Positions 19,421-30,200 of a DNA stretch of 64,000 nt are shown piece after piece. Made by a program: the position numbers and the translations under genes. The DNA comes from Pseudomonas sp. PB120 (lineage in GTDB: Bacteria > Pseudomonadota > Gammaproteobacteria > Pseudomonadales > Pseudomonadaceae): NCBI RefSeq assembly GCF_009761815.1, contig NZ_RWIN01000033.1:1-64000 (forward strand), in the 5' to 3' direction. The notes beneath the pieces were generated by a model. That model had not been told where the DNA came from. It saw only the letters and a program-made list of their open reading frames with translations, and searched no databases. Position 1 is the stretch's first letter. The number at the start of each line of letters is the position of its first letter.

Positions 19421-21838
19421 ATGAGCGACCAGCAAGAATTCCCCGAAGACCCGAGCGAGTACGCCGACCCAGAGAACGCCGAACACCACGCCACCGGCAA
19501 AGGCCTCGCCCTGCCCGGCCAGAACCTGCCGGACAAGGTCTACATTATCCCGATCCACAACCGCCCGTTCTTCCCGGCCCAAGTGCTGCCGGTGATCGTC
19601 AATGAAGAACCGTGGGCTGAAACGCTGGACCTGGTGAGCAAATCCGATCACCACTCCCTGGCCCTGTTCTACATGGACACGCCCCAGGAAGACCCGCGCC
19701 ACTTCGACACCTCGGCCCTGCCGCTCTACGGCACGCTGGTCAAGGTGCACCACGCCAGCCGCGAAAACGGCAAACTGCAATTCGTCGCCCAGGGCCTGAC
19801 CCGCGTGCGCATCCGCACCTGGCTCAAGCACCATCGCCCGCCGTACCTGGTGGAAGTCGAATACCCGCACCAGCCGACCGAGCCGACCGACGAGGTCAAG
19901 GCCTACGGCATGGCGCTGATCAACGCGATCAAGGAACTGTTGCCGCTCAACCCGTTGTACAGCGAAGAGCTGAAGAACTACCTCAACCGCTTCAGCCCCA
20001 ACGACCCGTCGCCACTGACCGACTTCGCTGCCGCCCTGACCTCGGCCACCGGCAACGAGCTGCAAGAAGTGCTCGATTGCGTGCCGATGCTCAAGCGCAT
20101 GGAAAAAGTCCTGCCGATGCTGCGCAAGGAAGTCGAAGTCGCGCGGCTGCAGAAAGAAATCTCCGCCGAAGTTAACCGCAAGATCGGCGAGCATCAGCGT
20201 GAGTTCTTCCTTAAAGAGCAGCTAAAAGTCATCCAGCAAGAGCTGGGGCTGACCAAGGACGACCGCAGCGCCGACATCGAGCAGTTCGAACAGCGTCTGG
20301 AAGGCAAGGTGTTGTCGACCCAGGCGCAGAAACGCATCGAAGAGGAAATGAACAAGCTGTCGATCCTCGAGACCGGTTCGCCGGAGTACGCGGTCACGCG
20401 CAACTACCTCGACTGGGCGACCTCGGTGCCGTGGGGCGTATACGGCGAGGACAAGCTTGACCTCAAGCACGCGCGCAAGGTGCTGGATAAACACCACGCC
20501 GGCCTCGACGACATCAAGGACCGCATTCTCGAATTCCTCGCGGTCGGTGCCTATAAAGGCGAGATCAGCGGCTCCATCGTGCTGCTGGTCGGCCCGCCGG
20601 GCGTGGGCAAAACCAGCGTCGGCAAGTCCATTGCCGAATCCCTGGGCCGGCCGTTCTACCGCTTCAGCCTCGGCGGCATGCGCGACGAAGCCGAGATCAA
20701 GGGCCACCGCCGCACTTACATCGGCGCGCAACCGGGCAAACTCGTGCAAGCGTTGAAAGACGTTGAAGTGATGAACCCGGTGATCATGCTCGACGAGATC
20801 GACAAGATGGGCCAGAGCTACCAGGGCGACCCGGCCTCGGCGCTGCTGGAAACCCTGGACCCGGAACAGAACGTCGAATTCCTCGATCACTACCTGGACC
20901 TGCGTCTGGACCTGTCGAAAGTGTTGTTCGTGTGCACCGCCAACACCCTGGACTCGATCCCCGGCCCGTTGCTGGACCGGATGGAAGTGATTCGCCTGTC
21001 GGGTTACATCACCGAAGAAAAAATCGCCATCGCCAAGCGCCACCTGTGGCCCAAGCAGCTGGAAAAAGCCGGCGTGTCCAAAGGCAGCCTGAGCATCAGC
21101 GACAGCGCATTGAAGGCATTGATCGACGGCTACGCTCGCGAAGCCGGTGTACGCCAGCTGGAAAAACAACTGGGCAAACTGGTGCGCAAAGCCGTGGTGA
21201 AGTTGATCGACGAACCGAAAGCGGTGATCAAGCTCGGTCCGAAAGACCTTGAAGCGTCGCTGGGGCACCCGGTGTTCCGCAACGAACAAGTGCTGTCCGG
21301 CACCGGCGTGATTACCGGCCTGGCCTGGACCAGCATGGGCGGCGCGACCTTGCCCATCGAAGCGACACGGATTCACACGCTGAACCGGGGCTTCAAGCTC
21401 ACCGGACAACTGGGCGACGTGATGAAAGAGTCGGCAGAAATTGCCTACAGCTACGTCAGCTCGAACCTGAAGTCGTTTGGTGGCGATCCGAAATTCTTCG
21501 ATGAGGCTTTCGTTCACCTGCACGTACCGGAAGGCGCGACGCCGAAAGACGGCCCAAGCGCCGGCGTGACCATGGCCAGTGCCTTGCTCTCACTGGCCCG
21601 CAATCAGCCACCGAAAAAAGGCGTGGCCATGACCGGGGAACTGACCCTGACCGGGCATGTACTGCCGATTGGCGGCGTGCGCGAGAAGGTGATTGCAGCG
21701 CGGCGACAGAAGATTTTCGAATTGATCTTGCCGGAGCCTAACCGTGGGAGCTTCGAGGAGTTGCCGGATTACCTGAAGGAAGGGATCACCGTGCATTTCG
21801 CCAAGCGTTTTGCGGATGTGGCGAAGGTGTTGTTCTGA
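19421..21838 (+). CDS. asrA: Lon-family ATP-dependent protease, AsrA type
   Basis: Cytoplasmic AAA+ serine protease of 805 residues, the second Lon paralogue of pseudomonads (PA0779/AsrA-like, linked to heat and aminoglycoside stress). Domains: LON substrate-binding N-domain (about 35-230), AAA+ module with Walker A GPPGVGKT (391-398) and Walker B VIMLDEIDK, and the Lon protease domain with catalytic Ser713 (KDGPSAGVT) and Lys756 (GGVREKV), 43 residues apart as in E. coli Lon. ATG 19421 follows AGGTG; a five-codon extension is unlikely. Assignment to AsrA and not the clpX-linked Lon rests on the N-terminus (MSDQQEFPEDP) and the adjacent I42 inhibitor gene. Confidence 0.9.
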   Translation: MSDQQEFPEDPSEYADPENAEHHATGKGLALPGQNLPDKVYIIPIHNRPFFPAQVLPVIVNEEPWAETLDLVSKSDHHSLALFYMDTPQEDPRHFDTSALPLYGTLVKVHHASRENGKLQFVAQGLTRVRIRTWLKHHRPPYLVEVEYPHQPTEPTDEVKAYGMALINAIKELLPLNPLYSEELKNYLNRFSPNDPSPLTDFAAALTSATGNELQEVLDCVPMLKRMEKVLPMLRKEVEVARLQKEISAEVNRKIGEHQREFFLKEQLKVIQQELGLTKDDRSADIEQFEQRLEGKVLSTQAQKRIEEEMNKLSILETGSPEYAVTRNYLDWATSVPWGVYGEDKLDLKHARKVLDKHHAGLDDIKDRILEFLAVGAYKGEISGSIVLLVGPPGVGKTSVGKSIAESLGRPFYRFSLGGMRDEAEIKGHRRTYIGAQPGKLVQALKDVEVMNPVIMLDEIDKMGQSYQGDPASALLETLDPEQNVEFLDHYLDLRLDLSKVLFVCTANTLDSIPGPLLDRMEVIRLSGYITEEKIAIAKRHLWPKQLEKAGVSKGSLSISDSALKALIDGYAREAGVRQLEKQLGKLVRKAVVKLIDEPKAVIKLGPKDLEASLGHPVFRNEQVLSGTGVITGLAWTSMGGATLPIEATRIHTLNRGFKLTGQLGDVMKESAEIAYSYVSSNLKSFGGDPKFFDEAFVHLHVPEGATPKDGPSAGVTMASALLSLARNQPPKKGVAMTGELTLTGHVLPIGGVREKVIAARRQKIFELILPEPNRGSFEELPDYLKEGITVHFAKRFADVAKVLF

Positions 21839-21863
21839 CAGTCCTGTAGCGCCTGCACGATTG

Positions 21864-21959
21864 CTATCGCGAGCAGGCTCGCTCCCACAGTGGTTGGTGG
21901 TGTTCACAAATCTCGTGTCCACTGCGAAACCTGGTGGGAGCGAGCCTGCTCGCGATGGC
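21864..21959. repeat. REPIN (GGGAGCGAGCC type)
   Basis: Inverted pair CTATCGCGAGCAGGCTCGCT and GGGAGCGAGCCTGCTCGCGA between asrA and the inhibitor gene. Confidence 0.85.
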
Positions 21960-22054
21960 GTCAGCACTGACAACACTGGCTTCCGCAGCTGTCACACTTT
22001 GTCTCATCTCGGTTATGCTCGCCGTTCGTCGTGAATGCCGGAGCCGCTGACCTC

Positions 22055-22447
22055 ATGTCCCCCACCCGCCTGTTTGTCCCCCTCGCCCTCTCTTTGCTGG
22101 CCGCGTGTGCCACGCAACCGAAACAGAACGTGACCGTGGAAAAACAAAGCGAGTGCCCGCTGAAACTCAGCAACGGGCAAAACCTGATCCTGACCCTGCC
22201 CAGCAACCCGACCACCGGTTACCGCTGGGCAATCCAGGATTCGGCCGGCGGCGTGCTGCGTGCGCTCAGCCCCGAGGTCTACAGCAACCCGGAAGACGCC
22301 GGAATAGTCGGCAGCGCGGGCATCTCGACCTGGCGCTTCCAGGCGTTCACGGCCGGCACAGGGCGCTTGCGCCTGACCTCGCAACAACCGTGGGCGCCGG
22401 AAGTGCTGCCGGTTGAAACCTTCGACTGCGCGATTTCGGTTAACTGA
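22055..22447 (+). CDS. Protease inhibitor I42 (chagasin/ICP) lipoprotein
   Basis: Predicted tight-binding inhibitor of papain-family cysteine proteases, 130 residues. A lipoprotein signal ends LLAAC (Cys18). The chagasin fold then shows its three inhibitory loops: NPTTGYRW, the GSAGISTWRFQA segment (loop GxGG-like, degenerate) and RLTSQQPW. ATG 22055 is preferred over an 8-codon extension. P. aeruginosa also has an ICP gene beside asrA. Lipid anchoring would place it in the periplasm or outer membrane. Confidence 0.85.
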   Translation: MSPTRLFVPLALSLLAACATQPKQNVTVEKQSECPLKLSNGQNLILTLPSNPTTGYRWAIQDSAGGVLRALSPEVYSNPEDAGIVGSAGISTWRFQAFTAGTGRLRLTSQQPWAPEVLPVETFDCAISVN

Positions 22448-22449
22448 TC

Positions 22450-23085
22450 GTGGGTTGGCTGATCCTGGCGTTGATGGGCGCGGTGACCTTTCTCTACGGC
22501 GTGAGTGTGCATGCGGCGCTGCTTTGCCTGCTGGTCAAACCGCTGCCCGTGCTGGCCTTGCTCGGTTGGCTGCACGACGCGCCACCCAGCGAGTATCGAC
22601 GCTGGATCAGCCTTGGATTGATGTTTTCCCTACTCGGCGACGTGCTGCTGGCGTGGCCGGGGGATTTGTTCGTGTTCGGCCTCGGCGCCTTCCTGGTCGC
22701 CCACCTCGCCTACCTGAAAGCCTATTTGAGCGATTGCCGGCGACTGGCGCTGTTGCCGCTGGCGATTGCTTTGGGCGTGGGTGCGGTGTTGTTGGGGATA
22801 TTGATTTCGAAGGGGCTGGGGCCGCTGCTGATCCCGGTGATTGTCTACGGCCTGGCCATCAGCGCCATGCTTTGGCGGGCGCTGGCTCGACTGGGCACTG
22901 ATGTGCCGAAACGCTCGGCGCTACTGGCGGCGGCGGGTGCGGTGGCGTTTGTGTTTTCGGACAGTGTGATTGGCATCAGTCGATTTGTGGTTCCGTTCGA
23001 TGCTGCACCTTACGTGATCATCCTGAGTTATTGGTTGGGGCAATGGGGCATCACTGCTTCGGCGTTCACTCAAAAACAACACTGA
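22450..23085 (+). CDS. Lysoplasmalogenase-like membrane protein (YhhN/TMEM86)
   Basis: A 211-residue membrane protein with about eight helices. YhhN/TMEM86 landmarks are [48 protein letters not shown] and the late [17 protein letters not shown]; the two Asp residues are the proposed catalytic acids hydrolysing the vinyl-ether bond of lysoplasmalogens. It starts at a GTG two bases after the inhibitor stop, so the genes are coupled. The bacterial substrate is uncertain. Confidence 0.82.
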   Translation: MGWLILALMGAVTFLYGVSVHAALLCLLVKPLPVLALLGWLHDAPPSEYRRWISLGLMFSLLGDVLLAWPGDLFVFGLGAFLVAHLAYLKAYLSDCRRLALLPLAIALGVGAVLLGILISKGLGPLLIPVIVYGLAISAMLWRALARLGTDVPKRSALLAAAGAVAFVFSDSVIGISRFVVPFDAAPYVIILSYWLGQWGITASAFTQKQH

Positions 23086-23090
23086 TCCCC

Positions 23091-23223
23091 TGTGGCGAGG
23101 GAGCTTGCTCCCGCTCGGCTGCGAAGCAGTCGCAAGCCAGGCTAGCCCGGTACTTCAGTTAAAACTCATAGAATGGTTTTGGGGCTGCTTCGCAACCCAG
23201 CGGGAGCAAGCTCCCTCGCCACA
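23091..23223. repeat. REPIN, 'GGCGAGGGAGC' type
   Basis: Inverted pair TGTGGCGAGGGAGCTTGCTC and GAGCAAGCTCCCTCGCCACA, with inner GCTGCGAAGCAG / GGGCTGCTTCGCA complementarity. Same class as 12994 and 46717. Confidence 0.88.
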
Positions 23224-23338
23224 ACTGCGTATCTCCCAATCAGGCCTGGAAAGTCACCGCTTTATCAGACAACCCGCGCATCCACGCGCCAAGTTGGCTA
23301 AAATGCCGGCCTTTTCAACCGAAGCCGCCGGAACCGCC

Positions 23339-24082
23339 GTGAGCAAAGAACCCGATCGCCTTTTCGCCCAGCCTTTGGCCCAGGTGCCTGACTTCGCCTT
23401 CAATGAGGACGTGGTGCGGGTGTTTCCGGACATGATCAAGCGCTCGGTGCCAGGTTATCCGACCATCGTGGAAAACCTCGGCGTGCTCGCCGCGCAATTC
23501 GCCCGGCCCAACAGCGTGCTCTACGACCTCGGTTCGTCCTTGGGCGCCGTGACCCAGGCCTTGCGCCGTCACGTGCGCACCGACGGTTGCCGCGTCATCG
23601 CTGTGGATAACTCGGCGGCGATGGTCGAGCGCTGCCGCGAATACCTCAACGGTCAGGACTCGATGTTCCAGGAGTTGCTGCCGGTCGAAGTGATCGAAGG
23701 CGACATCCTCGCCCTCGATTTCCAGCCAGCCTCGGTGGTGGCGCTGAACTTCACCCTGCAATTCATCGCCCCCGAGCAGCGCACCGCGTTGCTGGGTCGC
23801 ATCCGCCAGTCGCTGCTGCCCGGTGGTGCGCTGATTCTGTCGGAGAAACTGCGCTTCAACGACCCCGAAGAACACGCGCTGCTCACCGACCTGCACGTCG
23901 CGTTCAAACGCGCCAACGGCTACAGCGAACTGGAAATCGCCCAGAAGCGCAGCGCCATCGAAAACGTCATGAAGCCCGACAGCCTCGAAGAACACCGCGA
24001 GCGCCTGCTGGCTGCCGGGTTCTCGAAAGTCGTGCCGTGGTTCCAGTGTCTTAACTTTGCCTCGTTGATTGCCTTGCCATGA
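23339..24082 (+). CDS. cmoA: Carboxy-S-adenosyl-L-methionine synthase
   Basis: Makes carboxy-SAM from SAM and prephenate for tRNA wobble uridine modification (cmo5U34). The 247 residues equal the E. coli length, with SAM motif [18 protein letters not shown] and [15 protein letters not shown]. The frame is open 78 codons further upstream, through a REPIN, but the family N-terminus ([21 protein letters not shown]) begins at GTG 23339. Overlaps cmoB by four bases (ATGA). Confidence 0.96.
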   Translation: MSKEPDRLFAQPLAQVPDFAFNEDVVRVFPDMIKRSVPGYPTIVENLGVLAAQFARPNSVLYDLGSSLGAVTQALRRHVRTDGCRVIAVDNSAAMVERCREYLNGQDSMFQELLPVEVIEGDILALDFQPASVVALNFTLQFIAPEQRTALLGRIRQSLLPGGALILSEKLRFNDPEEHALLTDLHVAFKRANGYSELEIAQKRSAIENVMKPDSLEEHRERLLAAGFSKVVPWFQCLNFASLIALP

Positions 24083-25035
24083 TTGATCTGTCCCCCCTCG
24101 CCCGCCGCCTGGCCGGTACACCACTGGCCGACTGGGCCAAGACCCTGCAAGCGCAACTCGACAAGAAAATGGAAAAAGGCCATGGCGACCTGGAGCGCTG
24201 GCAGAGCGCGCTGGACGCCTTGCCGAAGATCCAGCCGAGCGAAGTCGACCTGCTGAATGGCCTGACCCTGGACACCGATTGCGACGCTGAGACTCGCGCG
24301 CAAATGCGCACGGCGCTGATGGGTTTATCCCCGTGGCGCAAAGGCCCGTTCGATCTGTTTGGTGTGCATGTCGACACCGAATGGCGTTCGGACTGGAAGT
24401 GGTCACGCGTCGCGCCGCACCTGGACCTGAAGGGCAAACGCATCCTCGATGTTGGCTGCGGCAATGGTTACTACATGTGGCGCATGCTCGGTGCCGGTGC
24501 GGACAGCGTGATCGGCGTCGATCCGAACTGGCTGTTCTTCTGCCAGTTCCAGGCCGTTCAGCGCTATCTGTCCGAGCCGAATGCCTGGCACCTGCCGTTC
24601 CCTTTCGAAGACCTGCCGCCGGAACTCGAAGGCTTCGATACCGTGTTTTCCATGGGCGTGTTTTACCACCGTCGTTCGCCGATCGAGCATCTGTTGGCGT
24701 TGAAGGATTGCCTGGTCAAAGGCGGAGAACTGGTACTGGAAACGCTGGTGATCGAAGGGGATCAGCAACAGGTGCTGGTGCCGGAAGATCGTTACGCGCA
24801 GATGCGTAACGTGTGGTTCCTGCCGTCGGTCCCGGCGCTGATGCTCTGGTTGCGGCGTGCCGGTTTCTCGGACGTGAAGTGCGTGGACGTCAGCGTCACG
24901 ACCGTCGAGGAACAACGCGGGACTGAATGGATGAAGTATCAGTCGTTGAGCGACTTCCTAGATCCGGACGATCACAGCAAGACGATTGAAGGGCTGCCGG
25001 CGCCGATGCGGGCGGTGATCGTCGCCCGCAAATAA
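24079..25035 (+). CDS. cmoB: tRNA U34 carboxymethyltransferase
   Basis: Transfers the carboxymethyl group of carboxy-SAM to 5-hydroxyuridine at tRNA position 34. The 318 residues hold an N-terminal helical part (to about 100) and a class I methyltransferase core, [20 protein letters not shown] and [17 protein letters not shown], with [16 protein letters not shown] after it. The ATGA overlap with cmoA indicates translational coupling of the two pathway steps. Confidence 0.97.
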   Translation: MIDLSPLARRLAGTPLADWAKTLQAQLDKKMEKGHGDLERWQSALDALPKIQPSEVDLLNGLTLDTDCDAETRAQMRTALMGLSPWRKGPFDLFGVHVDTEWRSDWKWSRVAPHLDLKGKRILDVGCGNGYYMWRMLGAGADSVIGVDPNWLFFCQFQAVQRYLSEPNAWHLPFPFEDLPPELEGFDTVFSMGVFYHRRSPIEHLLALKDCLVKGGELVLETLVIEGDQQQVLVPEDRYAQMRNVWFLPSVPALMLWLRRAGFSDVKCVDVSVTTVEEQRGTEWMKYQSLSDFLDPDDHSKTIEGLPAPMRAVIVARK

Positions 25036-25067
25036 AACACCGGCCTCCGCACCAATGGAGATCAACA

Positions 25068-25157
25068 TGTGGGAGCGAGCTTGCTCGCGATGAGGCCCTT
25101 TCAGTCAACAATGATGTTGAATGTCAGTCCGCTATCGCGAGCAGGCTCGCTCCCACA
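25068..25157. repeat. REPIN (GGGAGCGAGC type)
   Basis: Inverted pair TGTGGGAGCGAGCTTGCTCG and ATCGCGAGCAGGCTCGCTCC in the convergent gap between cmoB and tadA. Confidence 0.85.
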
Positions 25158-25169
25158 TTGGTTCGGTGT

Positions 25170-25667
25170 TTATTCAGTGGGTTTCGCGCGCCGGGCCTTG
25201 AAGAATTCGCTGAGCACTGCCCCGCACTCCTCCGCCAACACCCCGCCTTCAAACAACACCCGATGATTCAGAAAGCCCTGGGTAAAAAACTGCCCCTGAC
25301 TTTGCACAATCCCCGCCTTGGGCTCCAGCGCGCCATACACCACTCGCGCAATCCGCGAATGCACGATCAAGCCGGCGCACATGCTGCACGGCTCAAGCGT
25401 CACGTACAACGTGCTGCCCGGTAAACGGTAATTGCTGGCAGCCAACGCCGCCGCACGGATAGCGACCATCTCGGCATGCGCGCTCGGATCGTTGCCACTG
25501 ATTGGGCAATTGAAGCCACGGCCGATGATCTCACCGTCCTGTACCAGCACCGCGCCCACCGGCACTTCACCCAGCGCCGCGCCTTGAGCGGCGAGGGCCA
25601 GGGCTTCGCGCATGAAGTCGCGGTCACGGCTGCGGTCGATGATCGCAGCGGGACGAATCTGGCGCAT
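25170..25667 (-). CDS. tadA: tRNA-specific adenosine deaminase
   Basis: Zinc deaminase converting A34 to inosine in tRNA-Arg(ACG). About 165 residues; zinc ligand His64 and proton-shuttling Glu66 (SAHAEMVAI), with Cys94 and Cys97 (LEPCSMCAGLI). The usual C-terminal region is present. The open frame extends 23 codons into the oxidase gene; I chose ATG 25667, which overlaps that gene's TGA by one base, implying re-initiation coupling. Confidence 0.94.
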   Translation of the reverse strand: MRQIRPAAIIDRSRDRDFMREALALAAQGAALGEVPVGAVLVQDGEIIGRGFNCPISGNDPSAHAEMVAIRAAALAASNYRLPGSTLYVTLEPCSMCAGLIVHSRIARVVYGALEPKAGIVQSQGQFFTQGFLNHRVLFEGGVLAEECGAVLSEFFKARRAKPTE

Positions 25668-27043
25668 CACGCCACCTCGATGGCGGCCATCAGGCCGGTT
25701 TCCATGTGATCGATCACATGGCAATGGAACATCCACACCCCAGGGTTATCCGCCACCAGCGCCACTTGCGCACGCTCGTTCTTGCCCAACAAATAGGTGT
25801 CGGTGAAATACGGGATGACCTTGTGCCGGTTCGAGGCGATGACTTTGAAGCTCATGCCGTGCAAGTGAACCGGATGCTGATACTGCGTCATGTTCTTCAA
25901 TTCGAAAATGTAGCTCTTGCCCTTCACGAGCTTGGCAATCGGACGGTCAGCGCAGGTCTTGTCAGTGATGTCCCAAGCCTTGCCGTTGATTTGCCACAAG
26001 CTCGGCGGCCGGCCGTTGTCGACGTTGACCGACACCGAGCCGACCCATTCGAAATTGAAGTTGAGTTTCTCGGCATTGGCCAGGTCCGGCTCGGCCACCG
26101 GATTGGCGGGCAGCGCCGGCGGCCACTCGGTCGGCGCATCGCTGTTAACTACCGAGCGCAAGGTGCCCAAACGAACCGGGCCGTTGCGCAGGGACAACTC
26201 TTCGCCCGCCGGCGGCGCCTTGATCGCCAGGCAAATGCGCATGCCCGGACCGAGCCAGTATTCCTTGCCCAACGGGCGCGGTTCCACGGGGTTGCCGTCC
26301 AGTGCATAGATCTGCGCCTCGACGCCGGGAATGTTGAGGCGATAGGTCAAGGTGTTATCGAGATTGAGCAGGCGCACCCGGGTGATCTGCCCGGCCGGCA
26401 AATCGATGACCGCTTGCGGCACACCGTTAATCGTCGCCAGACGCCCCGCCGTGCCGCCCCGGGCCGCTTCCCGGGGAATGCTGAATTCGACGAAATTGCC
26501 CACCTCGTCGACATGCCAGCTCTTGAGGCACAAGGTCTTTTCGTACTTGAAACCGGTCGGCTCGCGCTCTTCGACAATCAGCGGCCCCACCAGGCCACGA
26601 CCGAGTTCTTCACTGCTGTTCACGTGCGGGTGATACCAATAGCTGCCGGCATCGGGCACGCGAAATTTGTAGTCGAAGTACTCGCCCGGCAGTACCGGAA
26701 GCTGTGACACGTAGGGCACGCCGTCCATTTCCAGCGGCAGGCGAATGCCGTGCCAGTGAATGGTGGTCGCCACCGGCAGGTGGTTGATGAAACGCACCCG
26801 CAGCCACTCACCTTGGCGCACCCGCAACTCGGTGCCCGGCGCCGACGGGCCGAACGCCCAGGCTTCTGTCTTGTGCCCGGCGACCAGCTCGACGTCCAGC
26901 GGCGCCGCAATCAGCTCATAGTCATGGCCCGCGTCAGCGTCGGCCATCTTGCCCAGCCAGTAACGCGACGCGCCGCCCGCGCCCACGCCAACGACAACAA
27001 GACCAGCCAGGCCACCGAGGATTTGGCGACGGGTAAAGGACAT
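25667..27043 (-). CDS. Tat-exported multicopper oxidase
   Basis: Three-cupredoxin-domain oxidase of 458 residues, probably periplasmic. A twin-arginine signal opens the protein (TRRQILGG, Arg5-Arg6, then a hydrophobic stretch to about residue 25). Copper ligands are complete: HWHG (His96, His98), YHPH (His138, His140), HPVHLHG and HCHVIDHMETGL (440-451). The axial position four residues after His446 is Leu451, not Met, which in laccases goes with a higher redox potential. It could be a laccase, cuprous oxidase or metal oxidase. Shares an operon with tadA. Confidence 0.9.
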   Translation of the reverse strand: MSFTRRQILGGLAGLVVVGVGAGGASRYWLGKMADADAGHDYELIAAPLDVELVAGHKTEAWAFGPSAPGTELRVRQGEWLRVRFINHLPVATTIHWHGIRLPLEMDGVPYVSQLPVLPGEYFDYKFRVPDAGSYWYHPHVNSSEELGRGLVGPLIVEEREPTGFKYEKTLCLKSWHVDEVGNFVEFSIPREAARGGTAGRLATINGVPQAVIDLPAGQITRVRLLNLDNTLTYRLNIPGVEAQIYALDGNPVEPRPLGKEYWLGPGMRICLAIKAPPAGEELSLRNGPVRLGTLRSVVNSDAPTEWPPALPANPVAEPDLANAEKLNFNFEWVGSVSVNVDNGRPPSLWQINGKAWDITDKTCADRPIAKLVKGKSYIFELKNMTQYQHPVHLHGMSFKVIASNRHKVIPYFTDTYLLGKNERAQVALVADNPGVWMFHCHVIDHMETGLMAAIEVA

Positions 27044-27250
27044 GAACTCAACTACCTCACGAATCAGCGACAGGCCCTGGGGCCCGCAAAAGGCGAATAC
27101 GATACACCTGCGGTTGGGAAACAGTAAGGGTGGCGTGGCGACGGGTCACAGTCTGATCCGCACTGGCCGTCTATCAAGGCATATATATGTAGTGCACGGC
27201 CGGCATGGAAACGAGCAATCATCGCCGTCCATTTCTCAAGGAGCGAGAGC
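27044..27250. other. Divergent intergenic region before the toxin-like gene
   Basis: This stretch lies between the leftward multicopper oxidase and the rightward DUF6543 gene and should hold both promoters. It has a short AT-rich core (GGCATATATATG, about 27179-27190), and an AAGGAG ribosome site precedes the rightward ATG. I see no convincing -35/-10 pair and no conserved operator. Confidence 0.4.
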
Positions 27251-30200
27251 ATGTCCACCGAACAAAACACCCCCGCATCAAGCAACGCCGCCGATCAGGC
27301 AACACTCAAACTGATAGCGCCTGTCGTTGTGACCGCCTGCCCCGGCTTGCAGGAGGAAGCCCATGCAGTCGCCAGTGAAATCCTGCACAAACACGGCATT
27401 ACCGGCCTCGACCCGGATCAGGTCTGGTGGCACCGTTTCAACAATGTCTCGGCCAGCAGCACCAAGGCGTTTCTGGGTTGGGAGCACGCGCCCAAACCCA
27501 GCGAATCGTTAACCCTGACACAACTGGTGATCCATCGTTACCGCGTAACCGACCAGGACGACGCCCTCGAACTGGACAGCAATGGCGGTTTTTATACGGC
27601 CGATGCGAACGCCAGTATTTACAACGAAACCAATGAAGTGCGGATGTACCCCAGGCAGGTGCTTGCGGACCTGTGGGAAAAGAACCTCAGCCAACGCTAC
27701 CTGAACAAGCTGAATGCGTTCTGGGCCAGTCATTTTGATGACTTCCGAACGCTGGCCAAATGTAACTACCTCAGCAAAGCCGTGGAGGCGCGGCAAAACG
27801 GGCAACTGGGGGAAGAGGATTTTCAGACCGTCATCAGGGCCGTGGTCGGTGACACGTCCTGGCCGATCACTCTGGCGACCCTGAAAGCACAAACATCCAC
27901 ACCTGCCGACCTGCGTGTCTGCGCGCTGGATGTCGCCGGGCATGTCGCGACCGATATCCTGCGCATCGTTGAGCCCAACGGTCGGCAGATCACTTACGTT
28001 CCCGGCGCCGCAGAGCCCTTCCACGTGCACCCGACCGTGACGGACATGCACTGGTGGATGTTGCTGCACATGAATGAGGAGCAACCCCGAACCGAATTCA
28101 TGACCCATTTCCCGCTGTCGGCTCGCAAGGAGGTCCATGACAACATCACTCCGCTGATGAATCAACTGGTCGGCACCTGGGGCAAGTACGACCACCATTT
28201 GATCAATCAAAAAGACATCACCATCAGCGGCGACGTGTTCACCTGGCAGAGCCGGGGCGTCCAAAGCAAGATGCTGGAAGAGGCCGACCTGACGCTGGTG
28301 AGTAATGGACAGATGCGCAAACAGCTTTGGCTGGGTTATCTCACCGCTGCGCTACACGCTTTCGGCCCGTTGGCGGTACTGGGCTGGCCAATCGCATTAC
28401 CGGTGATCGGGGCCAGCATCGCGGCGATGGGGTTGAACATCGACAAGGCGGTGAATGGCAAAACGGCGGCAGAGCGCAAGGCTGGCATCATCGGCGCCGT
28501 GCTTGATGGCATCAATGTGCTGTTCAATATTCCGTTGCTCAAGGAGGCCAGTGTTCTGGAGGAAGTCGGTGCTTCGGTGGATGCCGCCGAAGCCACCGAA
28601 ATGGCTTCGCTGAGGGAGTCGGACGCCGCCGCTGAATCGACCGCAACGGAAGATCCGCGTGAGTCCGACAGCACAGAGTCGACTCGTCCTCAACCCGAAG
28701 GTGCACCGGTATCACCGAGAGAAACCGTTGTAGTTCCAGAACAATGGCAATGCCATGAGCCACTGGAAAGCGACATGCTGTCTACCCAGGGCGGTAAGTT
28801 TCAGGGGATCTACTCGCTCAACTCGAACCCATCCACTGCGATCAGGATGAACGAGGCGGCCTATTACGTGCGCTTCGAATCCGACGTCAACGGTGGCGGT
28901 ACATGGGCGATTATTGACCCGGAAAACCCCAACGCTTTCACGGGTTCAATACCCGTGCGCCTGAACCCCGAAGGCCAATGGAAAATAACAACCCGGACAG
29001 AGCTCAAGGGCGGTCTGGAAGAGCCGTCCTCAAGTGGTAGCGGTGAGGCAAGTCAACCAGAGGTCGAGGCATGGGCTCGGGAACCCGGTACTTACGTTAA
29101 AACATTGCGGACACCCGGCATGAGGGAATGGGCCCTGGGCGGGCCGGACGAGATGTTCACCGTATTTGACGAAGAAGCAGGTGTGGAAGTGCGCACCAGT
29201 CGATTTGCGTGGCGCCAGCGCGAGGCTCGGGAAAACCTGATACTCGATGCCCAAACCTACTACGAAACTCATCCACCGTTGCCGCGCACACAGACGTCTT
29301 TGCCCCCCTCATTCAAAACGCCGGAAGAGCTTTTTCAAACGGCATCCGAGCAAAAGTCGGGGTTGGTTTTCGGTGAAACTCGCGGCAGCATTGGCAGCAA
29401 GAAGCTGCTGATCAAAAATATGCCGACACTGGCAAGATTGGGGTTCAAACGGCTTTATTTACAAGAGTTACTGACTAACGCCAATCAGGTGGACCTGGAC
29501 ACCTTCGCACGTACAGGTGCGATGCCGGAAGATCTCGAAACTTATCTGATAGAACTCGACATCAAGGCGGGTAACGATCCCGATGGCCAATATAACGTGT
29601 TGGCACTCGTTAAAGCGGCCAATGAGAACAAGATCAGGGTTCAAGCCCTGGACTGCGCTATTACTTACAACATAAACGGCCACGTCACCCTCGAGCCGGA
29701 AAAACAGATGGCGAGAAGTTTTTTCGCCAGTGAAGTGATTCAACTGAATGAACAGGCGCATGGCGCGCAGAACTGGGTAGCATTGCTCGACCGGGAAAAC
29801 ATGAGCACCTTCCGGGGTTATCGGGGTGTCAGTGAACAAGTGGGGGCGGTGAGTGTTCGCATCGATGAGGTCAATCCTGGAACGGCCCGCCCCATCGCCA
29901 TCGATTCCGGGGCAGCTGTTGAGTATGAGAACTACCCGGACTCCCCTGTCCGCGATCTGGATGTCGCCTTCGATGACCTGAGCAACGTGCAATCACGCAT
30001 CAAGGCTGATTGGCACCTTCAAGTTGAAACCCCTTGGACCCACAAATCATCCGACGAACTGGAAGCCCTGCTGCCGGATTCGGGCATGTACACTTTCCAG
30101 CGCTCTGATGACGGTGTCCTTCTGGTCTTTCGCAACGCCAACAAGCAGATTGAAAAAAACATTGTGAAAACGATGCCCGGCGGATACATCGAACTCGATT

